The notes under the pieces: generated by a model | What the model saw: the letters and a program-made list of their open reading frames with translations, nothing else | The model's database searches: none | What the model was told of the DNA's origin: nothing | From: Agarilytica rhodophyticola | GTDB lineage: Bacteria; Pseudomonadota; Gammaproteobacteria; Pseudomonadales; Cellvibrionaceae | DNA: 64,000 nt | Assembly (NCBI RefSeq): GCF_002157225.2 | Contig: NZ_CP021746.1 | Span: forward strand, 1 to 64,000 | Reading direction: 5' to 3' | Shown here: positions 17,071 through 26,656 of the stretch, piece after piece | Numbering within the stretch: the first letter of the stretch is position 1 | How the letters are laid out: every line of letters starts with the position of its first letter | Made by a program: the position numbers and the translations under genes

Positions 17071-17766
17071 CTAGTTTAACTCTCCCTGCCTTGGTTCAGC
17101 TTTTTTCCAATTAAAATCATGAGCTTGGCAATATAATTCAATCATCTGACAATCTTTATCACGCAGTTTGGTATTAACTAATTTACAAAAGTCATCATGC
17201 GTTATAGTCAATCGATGATAATTATCTGCCAAACGTATAACCTTATTTTGCGACTCTTCGTTTTTATAATGCGCTTCTCCTTGCCTTAACATTCCATCGC
17301 AAATATAGAGCCAGCGATCAAACGACCTAACTATTTCTATAAACATAACATTAGTAGCTATAATCCTATGCTCTAACGGAATTATATTAAGATTATTTTT
17401 TACAGAACCTAATGTATTTCCAATATTGCAATAACTAGGTGGTTGTTTATCTTTCCAGTTTATATGACTTGATGATAATGCGGATTCCAGGTCTTCAAGA
17501 ATTCTAAATTTCTCAATCATCATTAAATATTCTTCAAAATTACTTTTTAAGTGTTTCCTTAATGTTATAGATAAAATGGTTTTCTTCACTATTTTCGCTA
17601 GAAGTAGATCCCATACAAAACTACTAATATTTAACAATAATATTATGCCGCAAAGATACAGCAACCAAGCAAACCCTTCTATTTTTAAAGCCACTATTGC
17701 TGGGATAGCAGCTAGCACAGATAAGATAATAGAGTGTGAGGGTGATGTTTTTAAACTTCTCTCCAT
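17071..17766 (-). CDS. Two-helix membrane protein, candidate effector beside DprA
   Basis: The 231-aa protein has two membrane helices close to the N terminus (about residues 11-26 and 31-52). A long, charged, mostly helical cytoplasmic region follows (RKHLKSNFEEYLMMIEKFRILEDLESAL...). This layout resembles SLATT-type (SLOG-associated two-TM) effectors known from nucleotide-driven conflict systems, although I cannot confirm the family from motifs. It lies 61 bases downstream of the DprA-like gene. The ATG at 17766 is the first in frame. The position makes it the best candidate for a membrane-damaging effector in the operon. Confidence 0.6.
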   Translation of the reverse strand: MERSLKTSPSHSIILSVLAAIPAIVALKIEGFAWLLYLCGIILLLNISSFVWDLLLAKIVKKTILSITLRKHLKSNFEEYLMMIEKFRILEDLESALSSSHINWKDKQPPSYCNIGNTLGSVKNNLNIIPLEHRIIATNVMFIEIVRSFDRWLYICDGMLRQGEAHYKNEESQNKVIRLADNYHRLTITHDDFCKLVNTKLRDKDCQMIELYCQAHDFNWKKAEPRQGELN

Positions 17767-17827
17767 AAAATTAAAGCTCTATATAAAAAGTGATTAATTA
17801 AAAATACAACGTATTTCCTACCCATTA

Positions 17828-18514
17828 TCAAAAATTCAAAGCCGCTTCAATGAATGAGTAGTCGTCTTTAGTAACAAGCGCTTTCGCCCCCATATCTCTC
17901 ACCATCATTTCTGGCCCTTTACAATGTAATTTTAGAGGGTTTCCTTCTTGAGGAATAACTGCAAACAGTGGATGTTTTTCCTGAACACAGAATTTAGCAT
18001 GCGTTGTTGTGCCGCTTCTAACATCAGATTCGACAATAATGGAACACTTAGATAATCCGACTTGTATGCGGTTACGTGGCACAAAGTTTTGTCTACTCGC
18101 TCGAGCACCTTCTGGATGTTCTGAAACCCATAGACCACCAGATTCCAATATTTGGTAGCCTAGCTGTTGATTGGCCTTTGGTTCCGCCGTATGTAAACCA
18201 TGGGCCAACACAGCAATCGTGTTTCCAGCTACGTCTAGACACCCCCTATGGGCTTCAGCATCAATACCTAAAGCAAGCCCACTGACCACTGTCGCTCCCA
18301 AGCTAACACAGTGGCGAGCTATTCTATTTGTTATTTTTAAGCCATTAGTTGTGGCATTACGTGTGCCAACAATCGCCACACCTAGAGAAGACACGAGCAA
18401 ATCTAAGTTGCCTCGAGCGTAAAGTATGCGTGGGGGACTCATGATATTACGAAGACTGTCTGGATAATGATCAGAATCTTGGTCTATTGCATGTATTTCT
18501 GTATTTTGCTGCAC
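17828..18514 (-). CDS. DprA/Smf-like SLOG-fold protein
   Basis: This 228-aa protein consists of the Rossmann-like DprA domain alone: YARGNLDLL, VAIVGTRNATTNGL, VVSGLALGIDAEAHRG, VSEHPEGARASRQNFVPRNRI and GLSKCSIIVES...SGTTTHAKF. The usual N-terminal SAM-like and C-terminal winged-helix parts of housekeeping DprA are missing, so it is not the transformation protein. SLOG-fold proteins of this type bind or process nucleotide ligands and also occur in bacterial conflict systems. The gene follows the phosphoribosyltransferase by 11 bases and precedes two membrane-protein genes. Pairs of DprA-like and PRTase genes are known to me as candidate anti-phage units. Confidence 0.85.
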   Translation of the reverse strand: MQQNTEIHAIDQDSDHYPDSLRNIMSPPRILYARGNLDLLVSSLGVAIVGTRNATTNGLKITNRIARHCVSLGATVVSGLALGIDAEAHRGCLDVAGNTIAVLAHGLHTAEPKANQQLGYQILESGGLWVSEHPEGARASRQNFVPRNRIQVGLSKCSIIVESDVRSGTTTHAKFCVQEKHPLFAVIPQEGNPLKLHCKGPEMMVRDMGAKALVTKDDYSFIEAALNF

Positions 18515-18525
18515 AGTTGGCTGCT

Positions 18526-19074
18526 CTATCTTCTCATTGTTCTGCCTAACACTACCGCGATTCTAACTAATGCACCAGCATCCGTTAATACATCAATGCC
18601 TGCTTTTATTGAATTAGTTGTTGTCGTTATATCGTCGAGTAGGATAACAGATCTACCTCCAATCTTTCGTGCAATATCAATTGGAATAGCTGTCGATGCT
18701 AGTGCATCCTCTTTCCTCCTACTACCACCTTTGTGAGCCGCTAGCTTTGTCTTGGTGCGTAGGATTAAATTATAATCAGGGTTTTGGACTGAAAACTCAA
18801 AGGATAGGTTCTTAATTAGCTTAGCGAAGCCTGCATGAGACCTACCGTGTGTTGACGATGGAATCGTTGCAACAAAGACGGGTTGACGACCTAGTCCTTT
18901 TCCGCGTAAGTAGGTAATAAGTTTGTTAGAGAAGACAGAAACGGCTTCATCTTTACCGTCTTTAAAATCAAGAATCTGACGGCTATGAATATCAACAGAG
19001 CCTGAACTAACTGGATAGTAGTTACCCATTGCCACAATTGGAATACTCTTATATAAATCAACATGAAATACCAT
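18526..19074 (-). CDS. ComF-like phosphoribosyltransferase
   Basis: This 182-aa PRTase-fold protein is the first gene of the leftward four-gene run. The PRPP-binding loop is VILLDDITTTTNS (about residues 143-155), where the usual DD..TTG is altered to TTT. An upstream arginine/lysine patch (RTKTKLAAHKGGSRRKEDAL) corresponds to the ComF-type region. The N-terminal part includes FVATIPSSTHGRSHAGFAKL. A base or nucleotide substrate cannot be named. Together with the DprA-like SLOG protein it may make or read a nucleotide-type signal. Confidence 0.8.
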   Translation of the reverse strand: MVFHVDLYKSIPIVAMGNYYPVSSGSVDIHSRQILDFKDGKDEAVSVFSNKLITYLRGKGLGRQPVFVATIPSSTHGRSHAGFAKLIKNLSFEFSVQNPDYNLILRTKTKLAAHKGGSRRKEDALASTAIPIDIARKIGGRSVILLDDITTTTNSIKAGIDVLTDAGALVRIAVVLGRTMRR

Positions 19075-19254
19075 TTTTCAATCCGTTTGTCAGCTAACAA
19101 TTGAGGCAACCTACCATTAACGAAAAAAACTTTGGCGACAAAAAGACTCTCTTTGTGACTATATTGCTCACCCGTAGCAAATCTAACATCTGTTTACAGC
19201 TTTTAATGAATGTATAATGGCAAAAATGTAACTCATTTAACAATAGGACAGTCA

Positions 19255-20019
19255 ATGAATAAACTACTGATATTTTTAGTAGCTATCTTTGTATCTACAG
19301 GGAATGCTGAAGAATTTGATTCTGGAAGAATAGCTGGAGCGATAGACTTTCTTAAAACAGCTTGCGCTTCTGGAGAAAGTATTGATGTTGAAGCATCCGG
19401 GGGAGGCGGACTATCTTTTATAAAAAAAGGCGCATCTGGCTCATTTAATTTTAGATCAGAGGAAGCTAGAGGAATAGTCAATGGTTTAAGGGATGAACTT
19501 CAACATGAAAATCTTCAAAATATTCGAGCCTGTATGGAGCCGCATATAGATAAAATACTCAATCGACTGCTCGGATACTCTCAAAATTTAGACAACGATA
19601 AAAATACTCTTTTGCCTTGTACCGCAATAAATGGGGAGTTACCAACAGCAAGAACCGAAGACTTTAATATCGATGTTTTAAAATGTGTATTGAAGTCTTC
19701 TCTATTAGAATGCACTTACAGAATAACAAAAAAGGCAAATTCTAAAAAACGCATCACCTTAAATAGCGATTATTCCTCAATACTTGATGAACAAGGCAGT
19801 GAGGCTTATGCAGTATTTGCACAAATAGGAAGATCAACTGGAAAGACAGCTAAAAGAATGTTTTCTCCTAACGACAAAGCACTGGCTTTAATGAATTTTG
19901 ACTTATCAACCTCTCAACCATTCCCGTTTTCACAACATAGAAAAATTCAAAACATGAGAATATACATGGATGGTCAATACGTCGATTTCAAAGGTGTTAA
20001 TATATGCAGTTCAAATTAA
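19255..20019 (+). CDS. Secreted protein of unknown function
   Basis: The frame opens at 19210, but the ATG at 19255 begins a clean signal peptide: MNKLLIFLVAIFVSTGNAEEF, with cleavage after NAE or GNA. The mature part is about 235 aa. It has paired cysteines and the segment GESIDVEASGGGGLSFIKKGASGSFNFRSEEARGIVNGLRDELQ, which fits a small periplasmic beta-domain with a glycine-rich loop. A second, beta-rich half follows (LEC.YRITKKA, AYAVFAQIGRSTG). The family is not recognised. It stands alone, divergent from the PRTase operon, 180 bases away. Confidence 0.6.
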   Translation: MNKLLIFLVAIFVSTGNAEEFDSGRIAGAIDFLKTACASGESIDVEASGGGGLSFIKKGASGSFNFRSEEARGIVNGLRDELQHENLQNIRACMEPHIDKILNRLLGYSQNLDNDKNTLLPCTAINGELPTARTEDFNIDVLKCVLKSSLLECTYRITKKANSKKRITLNSDYSSILDEQGSEAYAVFAQIGRSTGKTAKRMFSPNDKALALMNFDLSTSQPFPFSQHRKIQNMRIYMDGQYVDFKGVNICSSN

Positions 20020-20249
20020 AGCCGCAACATGCTGAAAGATTCAAAATGATGGCTGATAAACTTCAAAAATAATCGGTAATGATGTAACTAACAAATGCTG
20101 ATAGGATTGTTCTCTTAGGGTTTGCAGCGATATCATTAGATTTTAATCTAGGGGACTTGCCCCACAAGGATGTGCCCATACTGGGCACATCAAGCCAAGC
20201 AACTGATACACAGTAAACTGCCCTCTTCTTGAGACGTTAGGAGTTAGAA

Positions 20250-20339
20250 GTGAAAATTAAATATCTTAGAATTTCACTTGTAATGTGGGCATTGATAAAT
20301 TTAGCTCTTGTTGGTTATTCAGCTTTGAAATTAAAATAA
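20250..20339 (+). CDS. Possible 29-aa single-helix membrane peptide
   Basis: A GTG preceded by TTAGGAG (about 7 bases) opens a 29-codon frame, MKIKYLRISLVMWALINLAL..., made of a basic start and one membrane helix. It ends 2 bases before the ATG of the next gene. It may be a real small protein or a translated leader; the good ribosome-binding site is the only support. Confidence 0.35.
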   Translation: MKIKYLRISLVMWALINLALVGYSALKLK

Positions 20340-20341
20340 GT

Positions 20342-20704
20342 ATGCCTTCAGCAATAAGAAGTTTAGAATTAAAGTATATTTCGAACTTAGGAAAGACTGA
20401 ATCAGAACTAGAGTCATACTACTTTCTTAAAAATCAAATCTTGGGAGTTTCAAATGGGTATAAGAAATCAACTGAAACGCGTCAAAAAATAGTAATTTTC
20501 CTAGGGTCAAGCAATGCAATACTAAGTATTTTCTTAATTGTAGCTCTCACATTGCTAACCAAACAGACTCCGCTAGGTTATATATTGAATGATTGTTTTT
20601 TAAATACTACTGCTTCAGTGTTTGGCTTTCTCTGTAACAATGGTATGGTTTTTACATCAATATCAAAAAATAGTATGGCGTCAGATAAGTCTTTAGCGAT
20701 ATAA
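20342..20704 (+). CDS. Small membrane protein of unknown function
   Basis: The frame is open from 20285, but the ATG at 20342 directly follows the 29-aa frame and gives 120 aa. A charged N-terminal 50 residues (SLELKYISNLGKTESELESYYFLKNQILG) precede one strong membrane helix (about residues 50-72, IVIFLGSSNAILSIFLIVALTLL). A second weaker one lies at about 84-104. No family is recognised. Translation is probably coupled to the upstream small frame, since no separate ribosome-binding site is seen. Confidence 0.45.
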   Translation: MPSAIRSLELKYISNLGKTESELESYYFLKNQILGVSNGYKKSTETRQKIVIFLGSSNAILSIFLIVALTLLTKQTPLGYILNDCFLNTTASVFGFLCNNGMVFTSISKNSMASDKSLAI

Positions 20705-20918
20705 AAAAATGATAGCATTAAAGACAAAAAATCGTCCTTTGTAGACATTATCTGTTTCAGTATATTGTTGTAACGCCTTGAACCTGTTAGAGTTTTATAT
20801 ACAAAGTCTATCGGAAAGCCGTTGTGGATAGACGGGAATTCCGACCAATATCTGTTATGCAGTTAAGTGAACAGAATCACAAAAATTAATAAATAATATA
20901 ACAAGGAGTTATCAAAAA

Positions 20919-21326
20919 GTGAATCGAATTTATACGATCTATAGCACCATAGAAGAAATACCGATAGCTTCACGGCAGATGCATGACTATATTAATTCAC
21001 TAAGCGAGAATGATTATGCACTATTAGCAACAGTATTTGTTTTGGGTCGATCTGGATGGCATAGGGGTTATGAAGAGACAAATGAATATCATATCTTCGT
21101 GGAAAATAAGGCTTCTGATGGGATTCAGGTTAACCAACAAATGTCAGATGATAAATTTTTATCAAAAGCTAATAAAAAGGAGCAATTTGATGCAACTCAT
21201 CAGTATGAGAGATTAACATCCAGTAAGGTAGATGGAGTTTATAGACATAACTGGCTATCACTAAAAACTAACTTAATCTCTGAAGTGAAAAAAGGATTAG
21301 TCATGTTAGAAGAAATTACTGATTAA
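20919..21326 (+). CDS. DUF3775-like small protein
   Basis: The GTG start at 20919 has AAGGAG about 11 bases upstream. The 135-aa protein contains LSENDYALLATVFVLGRSGW and later HNWLSLKTNLISEVKKGLVMLEEI. The first segment resembles the L...E...L.AL..LGRG core of DUF3775, a small domain of unknown function, but the match is only suggestive. It is soluble and acidic, and it stands alone, followed by two hairpins. Confidence 0.5.
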   Translation: MNRIYTIYSTIEEIPIASRQMHDYINSLSENDYALLATVFVLGRSGWHRGYEETNEYHIFVENKASDGIQVNQQMSDDKFLSKANKKEQFDATHQYERLTSSKVDGVYRHNWLSLKTNLISEVKKGLVMLEEITD

Positions 21327-21337
21327 ACTGCATAATA

Positions 21338-21404
21338 AGCGAGCTTAACTCGCTCACTGGAGCAATAACACTACGGTGCTATGCACTTTACCTTAGTGTT
21401 ATTG
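21338..21404 (+). terminator. Two hairpins after the DUF3775-like gene
   Basis: AGCGAG/CTCGCT (21338-21354) is followed by a perfect 11-bp inverted repeat, CAATAACACTA/TAGTGTTATTG (21363-21373 and 21394-21404). They lie just after the stop codon. There is no long T run, so factor-dependent termination or a folded recombination site is also possible. The following 645 bases up to 22049 show no gene. Confidence 0.45.
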
Positions 21405-22049
21405 CCTGTTAACTTAGCTTTCTCTCGAATGACCACTTTGTAGATACTAATACGCCATAGCTTGGTTTTTGTGCGGCAGTAATGTGGAAGAAGCACCCGT
21501 TCGTTATCGTTAACTAAATGTCTGCTTGTGATAAAAAAGCTCTAATTGAAATTGGATCTGATTTTTAACCATGAAACACACCCCTCAACTACTTAGTCGC
21601 TATGGCTGCAATACTTTTTTAAACATACTTAATATTGATGGTAATCAGGTAATTCTTTGTAACTGCATTTAGCCTGAAATTTAAAATTAACTATCAATAA
21701 ACCCTATAACTTACTTCACTAAATTAAAAACATATTTTAAATATAGGAAAAAACTCAAGTTTTTAATGATGCCAGATAAAAGCTATTTATAAATTCTGCA
21801 ATAATAAATAGCGCCTTTAACATTAAGACGCTAGGCGTTTTTTATTAATAATATAACCTTTCTTTATTATAAATAGTTCACAGGAAGTACCCAGCTACCC
21901 CCTATTTTTTAGTGGTTAAATATATTTAAGTGTCAATGCGGGTTAAATTATAACCTTTCTGAAGCAGCGCCTTATGATTCAGTTAATAGTGATGAACTTG
22001 ATTTCACACTTTTAAAACTCTATTATCTATAGCCTAATACTGTAATTTA

Positions 22050-22343
22050 TCATGTTGCGTTTGTAAAAAGTTTGTTAATTTCCAAATTTGCTGAAATTTC
22101 ATATGCATATTCAGTTGCATATTCTTCAATTGAATCTACTATATTAGAAAAATATGTTTTTCTATTGTCGTTACCCAATACGCGAAACAGGTATCGTAAT
22201 TGCTTTTTAGCAGCGACCACTTCTCCTTGCTCTACTAGATAACATGATATAGCGAAACTATTTCGATAGAATATATGAGTATCAATTGTCGATTGCTCAT
22301 CAATAATATTACTTAACTTCTCTAACGATTGTTTTTTGCTCAT
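22050..22343 (-). CDS. Unrecognised 97-aa helical protein
   Basis: The protein is entirely helical, with NSFAISCYLVEQGEVVAAKKQLRYLFRVL reading like one TPR-type repeat pair. It has no signal peptide or membrane segment. It is read leftward and isolated by non-coding stretches of about 725 bases before and 325 after. The gene is supported mainly by clean coding composition, and no function can be given. Confidence 0.5.
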   Translation of the reverse strand: MSKKQSLEKLSNIIDEQSTIDTHIFYRNSFAISCYLVEQGEVVAAKKQLRYLFRVLGNDNRKTYFSNIVDSIEEYATEYAYEISANLEINKLFTNAT

Positions 22344-22668
22344 ACTTCCTCACTTTTGTTTCAGCTTGGTTATAGGCATTATTCTAATTAAGTGAATTTA
22401 AGGGAAGCTTCACTTAATTTATTTAAAGTTATATTAAATCTTTAGTTTGAACAGTTGTGAATTAGCCACACCGTCTATATTTGCATAGATTTTAGACGTC
22501 TCAACGTAAACTAGAATTATACTATCTAATTAATTTAATAAAAGCAGATAAAAAACAAAAATACTGAGCATCTTATATTAAACAGTAAAGCGTGCCAAAA
22601 CTTTTCTGTAAAATGAAAGTTGGCTGGATAATTAGAAATTTATTTTATAGGAAATGATTCAGCTATTG

Positions 22669-23097
22669 TTATAAAACAAAATTTGGCGATGGGCGTTTAT
22701 ACTCTGAATTATGTCCATAATGACGAGTCTGAAAGTGAGAAAGGTGTTCAAAGTATGGTGTTATATCATGCTTAAGCCCCCAGTCCGTTGCTAGATCATC
22801 CCTATGAGGATCAGGCTCAACATAAGGTATATCAGCGGAGCGCAGTTGATTAGAGAAGCTCAATAGGCATTCACGCTCTTCATGACAAAGCACATTAAAG
22901 CCTGCCAAAAACTCTAACGCATAGCCGACGACTCGCTGGCTCGTGGGGTTTAATTTTTTTGCCCATGAAACATCGGGAACAAAGCCTTCATGCCATACAG
23001 CGAGAGCGACTGCCACTATATCTTCTACTGATGTATTACGTAGACGACTTTCGGCAACTCGACCCAGAGCATCATAAACACCTTTATCGTTTAACAT
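22669..23097 (-). CDS. Unrecognised 142-aa protein
   Basis: This soluble protein has a helical first half (GVYDALGRVAESRLRNTSVEDIVAVALAVW). Its second half is rich in His/Asp (HDITPYFEHLSHFQTRHYGH). No known domain is seen. It lies on the minus strand close to the probable island attachment site at 23.4 kb. Codon use is ordinary and the reading frame clean. Confidence 0.5.
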   Translation of the reverse strand: MLNDKGVYDALGRVAESRLRNTSVEDIVAVALAVWHEGFVPDVSWAKKLNPTSQRVVGYALEFLAGFNVLCHEERECLLSFSNQLRSADIPYVEPDPHRDDLATDWGLKHDITPYFEHLSHFQTRHYGHNSEYKRPSPNFVL

Positions 23098-23420
23098 AGT
23101 TTCAAGCTCTCTGCTTGACGTTGGATATGGCTCAGACGCTTTAAGCGACTCTCATATCTTATTTGCATTCATACTGAATCTAGATATCTATTGCCTTTAT
23201 TTAAAATACAATATATCCGATATTCAACGAGAGGTGTGTAATCTACCTCACTCTCAGCCAAATACAATGATTTAATTCTATCACTTAGTAGATAACGCTG
23301 CGCCAAAAACCACCTAACGAGCATATACCAAAAAGATATATACCAAGGTAGGAAGGTAGCGTTTCATGAGCTTACCAATACTTACTAGCAGTTACCGCTA
23401 AGCCTAAATACATCACAGAA

Positions 23421-23452
23421 GGGGTTTGAACCGAGTCCCCTCCCCTCCACCA
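23421..23452 (+). other. tmRNA/tRNA 3'-end-like sequence, probable attachment site
   Basis: CCCCTCCCCTCCACCA ends at 23452 and resembles the T-arm 3' strand, acceptor strand and CCA of a tmRNA or tRNA. Directly upstream is GGGGTTTGAACCGAG, which would be a T-arm with a loop 5 bases too long. No 5' part of the RNA is present upstream, and a strong terminator follows 8 bases later. This is the pattern left at the distal end of an island that inserted into the 3' end of an RNA gene (ssrA is my guess). Confidence 0.5.
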
Positions 23453-23459
23453 AGACCAC

Positions 23460-23490
23460 AAAGCCAACCCCTATCAGGTTGGCTTTTTTT
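23460..23490 (+). terminator. Intrinsic terminator behind the RNA 3'-end fragment
   Basis: The 9-bp stem AAGCCAACC/GGTTGGCTT has a 7-base loop and is followed by seven T. It is a strong rho-independent terminator, in the position expected for the end of an RNA gene transcript. Confidence 0.85.
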
Positions 23491-24415
23491 ATGGCTGTAC
23501 GCCTCGCTACAGCCCAGAACTGGCAAGGGTTTGCGGACTTCGGCTATTTTTTGATCCCGGACTTCATAGCATCAAATTCTCTCTTCTCCCCTATATTCTC
23601 TCTCACTCTACTAGGCACCACTTTCGAAGTCCGTCGATGTCGAAAAATTATTTCCTTATAAATCAGTAACTTAGCGACGGACTTTTATAATGGTTTTTTG
23701 AGGGCAATGGCTACCCAGAAAGAAATACGCAAACCTTACTCAGAACGGAGAAAATTAGGGCTTTTTGGGATTAATTAAAATACAAATAGAATACCAATTA
23801 TACTAAACAAAAGCCTATATAACTTAAAAACATATATAATAAAATCAATGAACTAGGAGTATTTATAAGCTTTAATTTTCGTCCAACAGCTATACATTGC
23901 ATAAATTTACGATTAAAAAAGCGATAAGGGAAACATTAGCATAAACAGCCTTCTAGCGGGCTTCTCTTACACATAGCTTACGCACTTCAGCAAGCTTCGT
24001 TGAACAGTATTAAGCAAACCTGTGAGTATCAATTTGTCTCTGCTCACCCATGGATATTATGTTTTTTAGGAATTGCCCTGCACATAGAATATTTAACCTT
24101 ATTAAATTTATTAAAATATTGGTGAGCAAAAAATAGACTTACCACCCATTAAAAATAATTATTGCGACAAAAGAATGATTTCAGTCCGACTTTCTAAATT
24201 CTCAAAGCCCATTTATAAAGACGACGCCTTGACACATTGAAGACTACTTTTCAATATACGGCGGATTTTTCAACTAGAAAGAATATAAAAAATGAAAGGC
24301 AATAGATTTTGTATTGTTAATAATTGTTTAGCTTTAATAATAACCAAAGTTTTGCAGCCTAAGTTCTTCATTATCGCAAAACGTAAATGTTAGGACGTTT
24401 CTACTGGATCAAACT
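23491..24415. other. Non-coding stretch after the attachment-like site
   Basis: No supportable gene is present. At 23707-23778 a short frame (MATQKEIRKPYSERRKLGLF...) with GAGG just upstream reads like the start of a real protein cut off after 23 residues. It may be a remnant of a lost gene at the island border. The remaining sequence to the TonB receptor is AT-rich and presumably contains that gene's promoter. Confidence 0.4.
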
Positions 24416-26644
24416 ATGGAAAAAGAAGTCAATCGATTGATGGTATTATTACTACTGTTTCCTGCAATATCTCAAGCCAATGATCCATTACTTGACGATA
24501 ACATCAACGAATATTCCGATACAGTTGTAACAGCCTCAAAGGTTAAACAAACACGTCATGAAGCACCATCCGCAATGACAGTTATAGAATCAGAAACCTT
24601 TGAAAGTTTAGGTATTGTAAAACTAGAAGATATTTTTCGATATGTTGCTGGGTTTCAAGTTATTAAAGGCTTTAACGGCCCAAAGGTAACTTATCATGGT
24701 ACTAACGCTAATAGGACTAGGAGGAATTTAGTCTTAGTCGACGGCATAAGAATTCACACAGCTTCTGATGGTGTAGTCGATTGGAATGCCATGCCTTTTG
24801 ATATCACTAGAGTTGATAGAATAGAAGTAGCAAGATCTCCGTTAGCTGTGTTGTACGGTACTCACGCGGGTCAAGCAACTATTAATATTATTCTAAAAAA
24901 ACCTTCAAGAGATAAAAGCGGCTTTTTGGTACGTACTGGCTCTAATAATACCCGCCATGCTCGGCTCAAACATGTAATAACTAACGATGAAACAGAATTT
25001 GTTGTTGAAATTGGGCATAGACAAGATGATGGCTATGATCAAGATTTCATACCAGATGATTTGGCTAATGGCGATCCAGCATTTGGTGATGATATTACTA
25101 ATGTGCAAAATGGCTGGGAAACGGCTCACGATAGCCATGAACTAGTTTATATTAACTCATCGCTGAAGATTGAGTTAAAAAATACGACATTGGATATAGA
25201 TACAAAAATATCTGACCTGGATTATACATCTCGTCCGGAACTCTTTTTCAGAGAATACGCTGATGACCCATTCCCAATTGTATATACTGAAAACCAGAAT
25301 TCTTTCTTCACGTTAAAGGGTGAAACTAGGTTTGACCAAAATCATACATCTAAATACCATTTGAATGTAAATTTCAATAAGTCAACTGAAGAAAGTACCA
25401 ACTGTAGATTTGCTAATTCATTCTACTGGGAGGAAGAAGCAAGATTATTTGAATTTGGGCCGAGTATATGGACAAGAGCTATTGAGTTAGGAATTGAGGA
25501 TCGATCTGAGCTGACACCAGAGCAACTTATAGCATATGAAGCATACGAAGCAAGAATTAATAGTTCATTCCCAGAAGGTAGGAGAAGAGACTATTGTAGT
25601 TACTACAAGGAACCAACCTATGAACGCTCATTCGATTTAAATTATGAACATGCCTATCAAGTTACGGAAAAGTTTAGATTAATTTCTGGAATCGGTGGAA
25701 CGTCAGTATCTACTGAGTCAGAATCCCTTTATGGTAATCGAGAAATTAGTGAAACCCAATTTCGATCTTTCTTACATGCGGAGTTTCAATTAACTAATAA
25801 ACTATATGCTAATCTAGGTGCAATGTATGAGCACTTTGATCTAGTTGATGCCGAAGAGTTTTCTCCTAGAATAGCCCTTAATTATTTAATCAGTAACAAC
25901 CATACAATAAAAATTATTGGTGCACAATCAACTGTGATTCCACCGTTTTTGACAAGAGAATCCGAGTTAAATCGCACAGTAAGACTAACAGACCGTAGAA
26001 CAGGTGAACTGATAAATGATAACAATGTTTACGCATTTACTAACCTAGCTAATCCAGATGCAGGGCCTGAAGAAATTGAGTCAATAGAACTAGTATATTA
26101 TGCAAAATTACCAAAGTTTGGGCTTGAATATGATATTAAATTATTCAATGAGAAACTTAAAAATTTACTTAGCACATTGGGTGATGCGACACTGTGGAGC
26201 GGCCTAAATGACGGCAAAGTTGAATTAACCGGTTTAGAAAGTCAACTTAGGTATGATTTCAATAGTAACACTAAAGTAGGCGTCACTTATGCTTATATAG
26301 ATAATGAATCGAATACCCGTCTCGAAGAGTCTCTTTATAGCCAAAATACGGGAAGCATTTATATTTCTAAACTTATAAATAATGCCTGGGGTATAGCTTT
26401 TTCGATCAACTATAACAATATTGCGAATATTGAATATAGAGAGTATACATTCAATTTGAGTAAAAAATTCAACCAGTTTAGAAACTTTTCACCGAAAATT
26501 GCATTACTTCTTCAGTACTACGACAATAAAGAACAGTTTAAGATGGCAACCACAAATACTGAAGATATCAGTGACTTTCGCTTGATTCGCTCAAGATTTG
26601 AAGATAAATTGCATGCAGTTCTTACAATTTCATTTGATTATTAG
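24416..26644 (+). CDS. TonB-dependent outer-membrane receptor
   Basis: This 742-aa protein has an N-terminal signal peptide (MVLLLLFPAISQA; the ATG at 24440 is an alternative start). A plug domain follows: EYSDTVVTASKVKQTRHEAPSAMTVI, LEDIFRYVAGFQV, RNLVLVDGIRIH, VDRIEVARSPLAVLYGTHAGQATINI. A 22-strand-type barrel runs to a terminal aromatic (..LTISFDY). Length is normal for the family. The ligand cannot be read from sequence. It is not preceded by a visible Fur box. It converges on the operon of FAH-family enzyme, sensor and periplasmic binding protein. An uncommon Cys pair lies in the barrel region (about residues 327-390). Confidence 0.93.
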   Translation: MEKEVNRLMVLLLLFPAISQANDPLLDDNINEYSDTVVTASKVKQTRHEAPSAMTVIESETFESLGIVKLEDIFRYVAGFQVIKGFNGPKVTYHGTNANRTRRNLVLVDGIRIHTASDGVVDWNAMPFDITRVDRIEVARSPLAVLYGTHAGQATINIILKKPSRDKSGFLVRTGSNNTRHARLKHVITNDETEFVVEIGHRQDDGYDQDFIPDDLANGDPAFGDDITNVQNGWETAHDSHELVYINSSLKIELKNTTLDIDTKISDLDYTSRPELFFREYADDPFPIVYTENQNSFFTLKGETRFDQNHTSKYHLNVNFNKSTEESTNCRFANSFYWEEEARLFEFGPSIWTRAIELGIEDRSELTPEQLIAYEAYEARINSSFPEGRRRDYCSYYKEPTYERSFDLNYEHAYQVTEKFRLISGIGGTSVSTESESLYGNREISETQFRSFLHAEFQLTNKLYANLGAMYEHFDLVDAEEFSPRIALNYLISNNHTIKIIGAQSTVIPPFLTRESELNRTVRLTDRRTGELINDNNVYAFTNLANPDAGPEEIESIELVYYAKLPKFGLEYDIKLFNEKLKNLLSTLGDATLWSGLNDGKVELTGLESQLRYDFNSNTKVGVTYAYIDNESNTRLEESLYSQNTGSIYISKLINNAWGIAFSINYNNIANIEYREYTFNLSKKFNQFRNFSPKIALLLQYYDNKEQFKMATTNTEDISDFRLIRSRFEDKLHAVLTISFDY

Positions 26645-26656
26645 ATACTGCAAATA

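Noticed and set aside
19050-21420. Possible integron cassette array
   Set aside because: Several short genes with hairpins and GTTA-like ends resemble attC sites, but no consensus GTTRRRY/RYYYAAC pair with a matching stem was found and no integron integrase is present.
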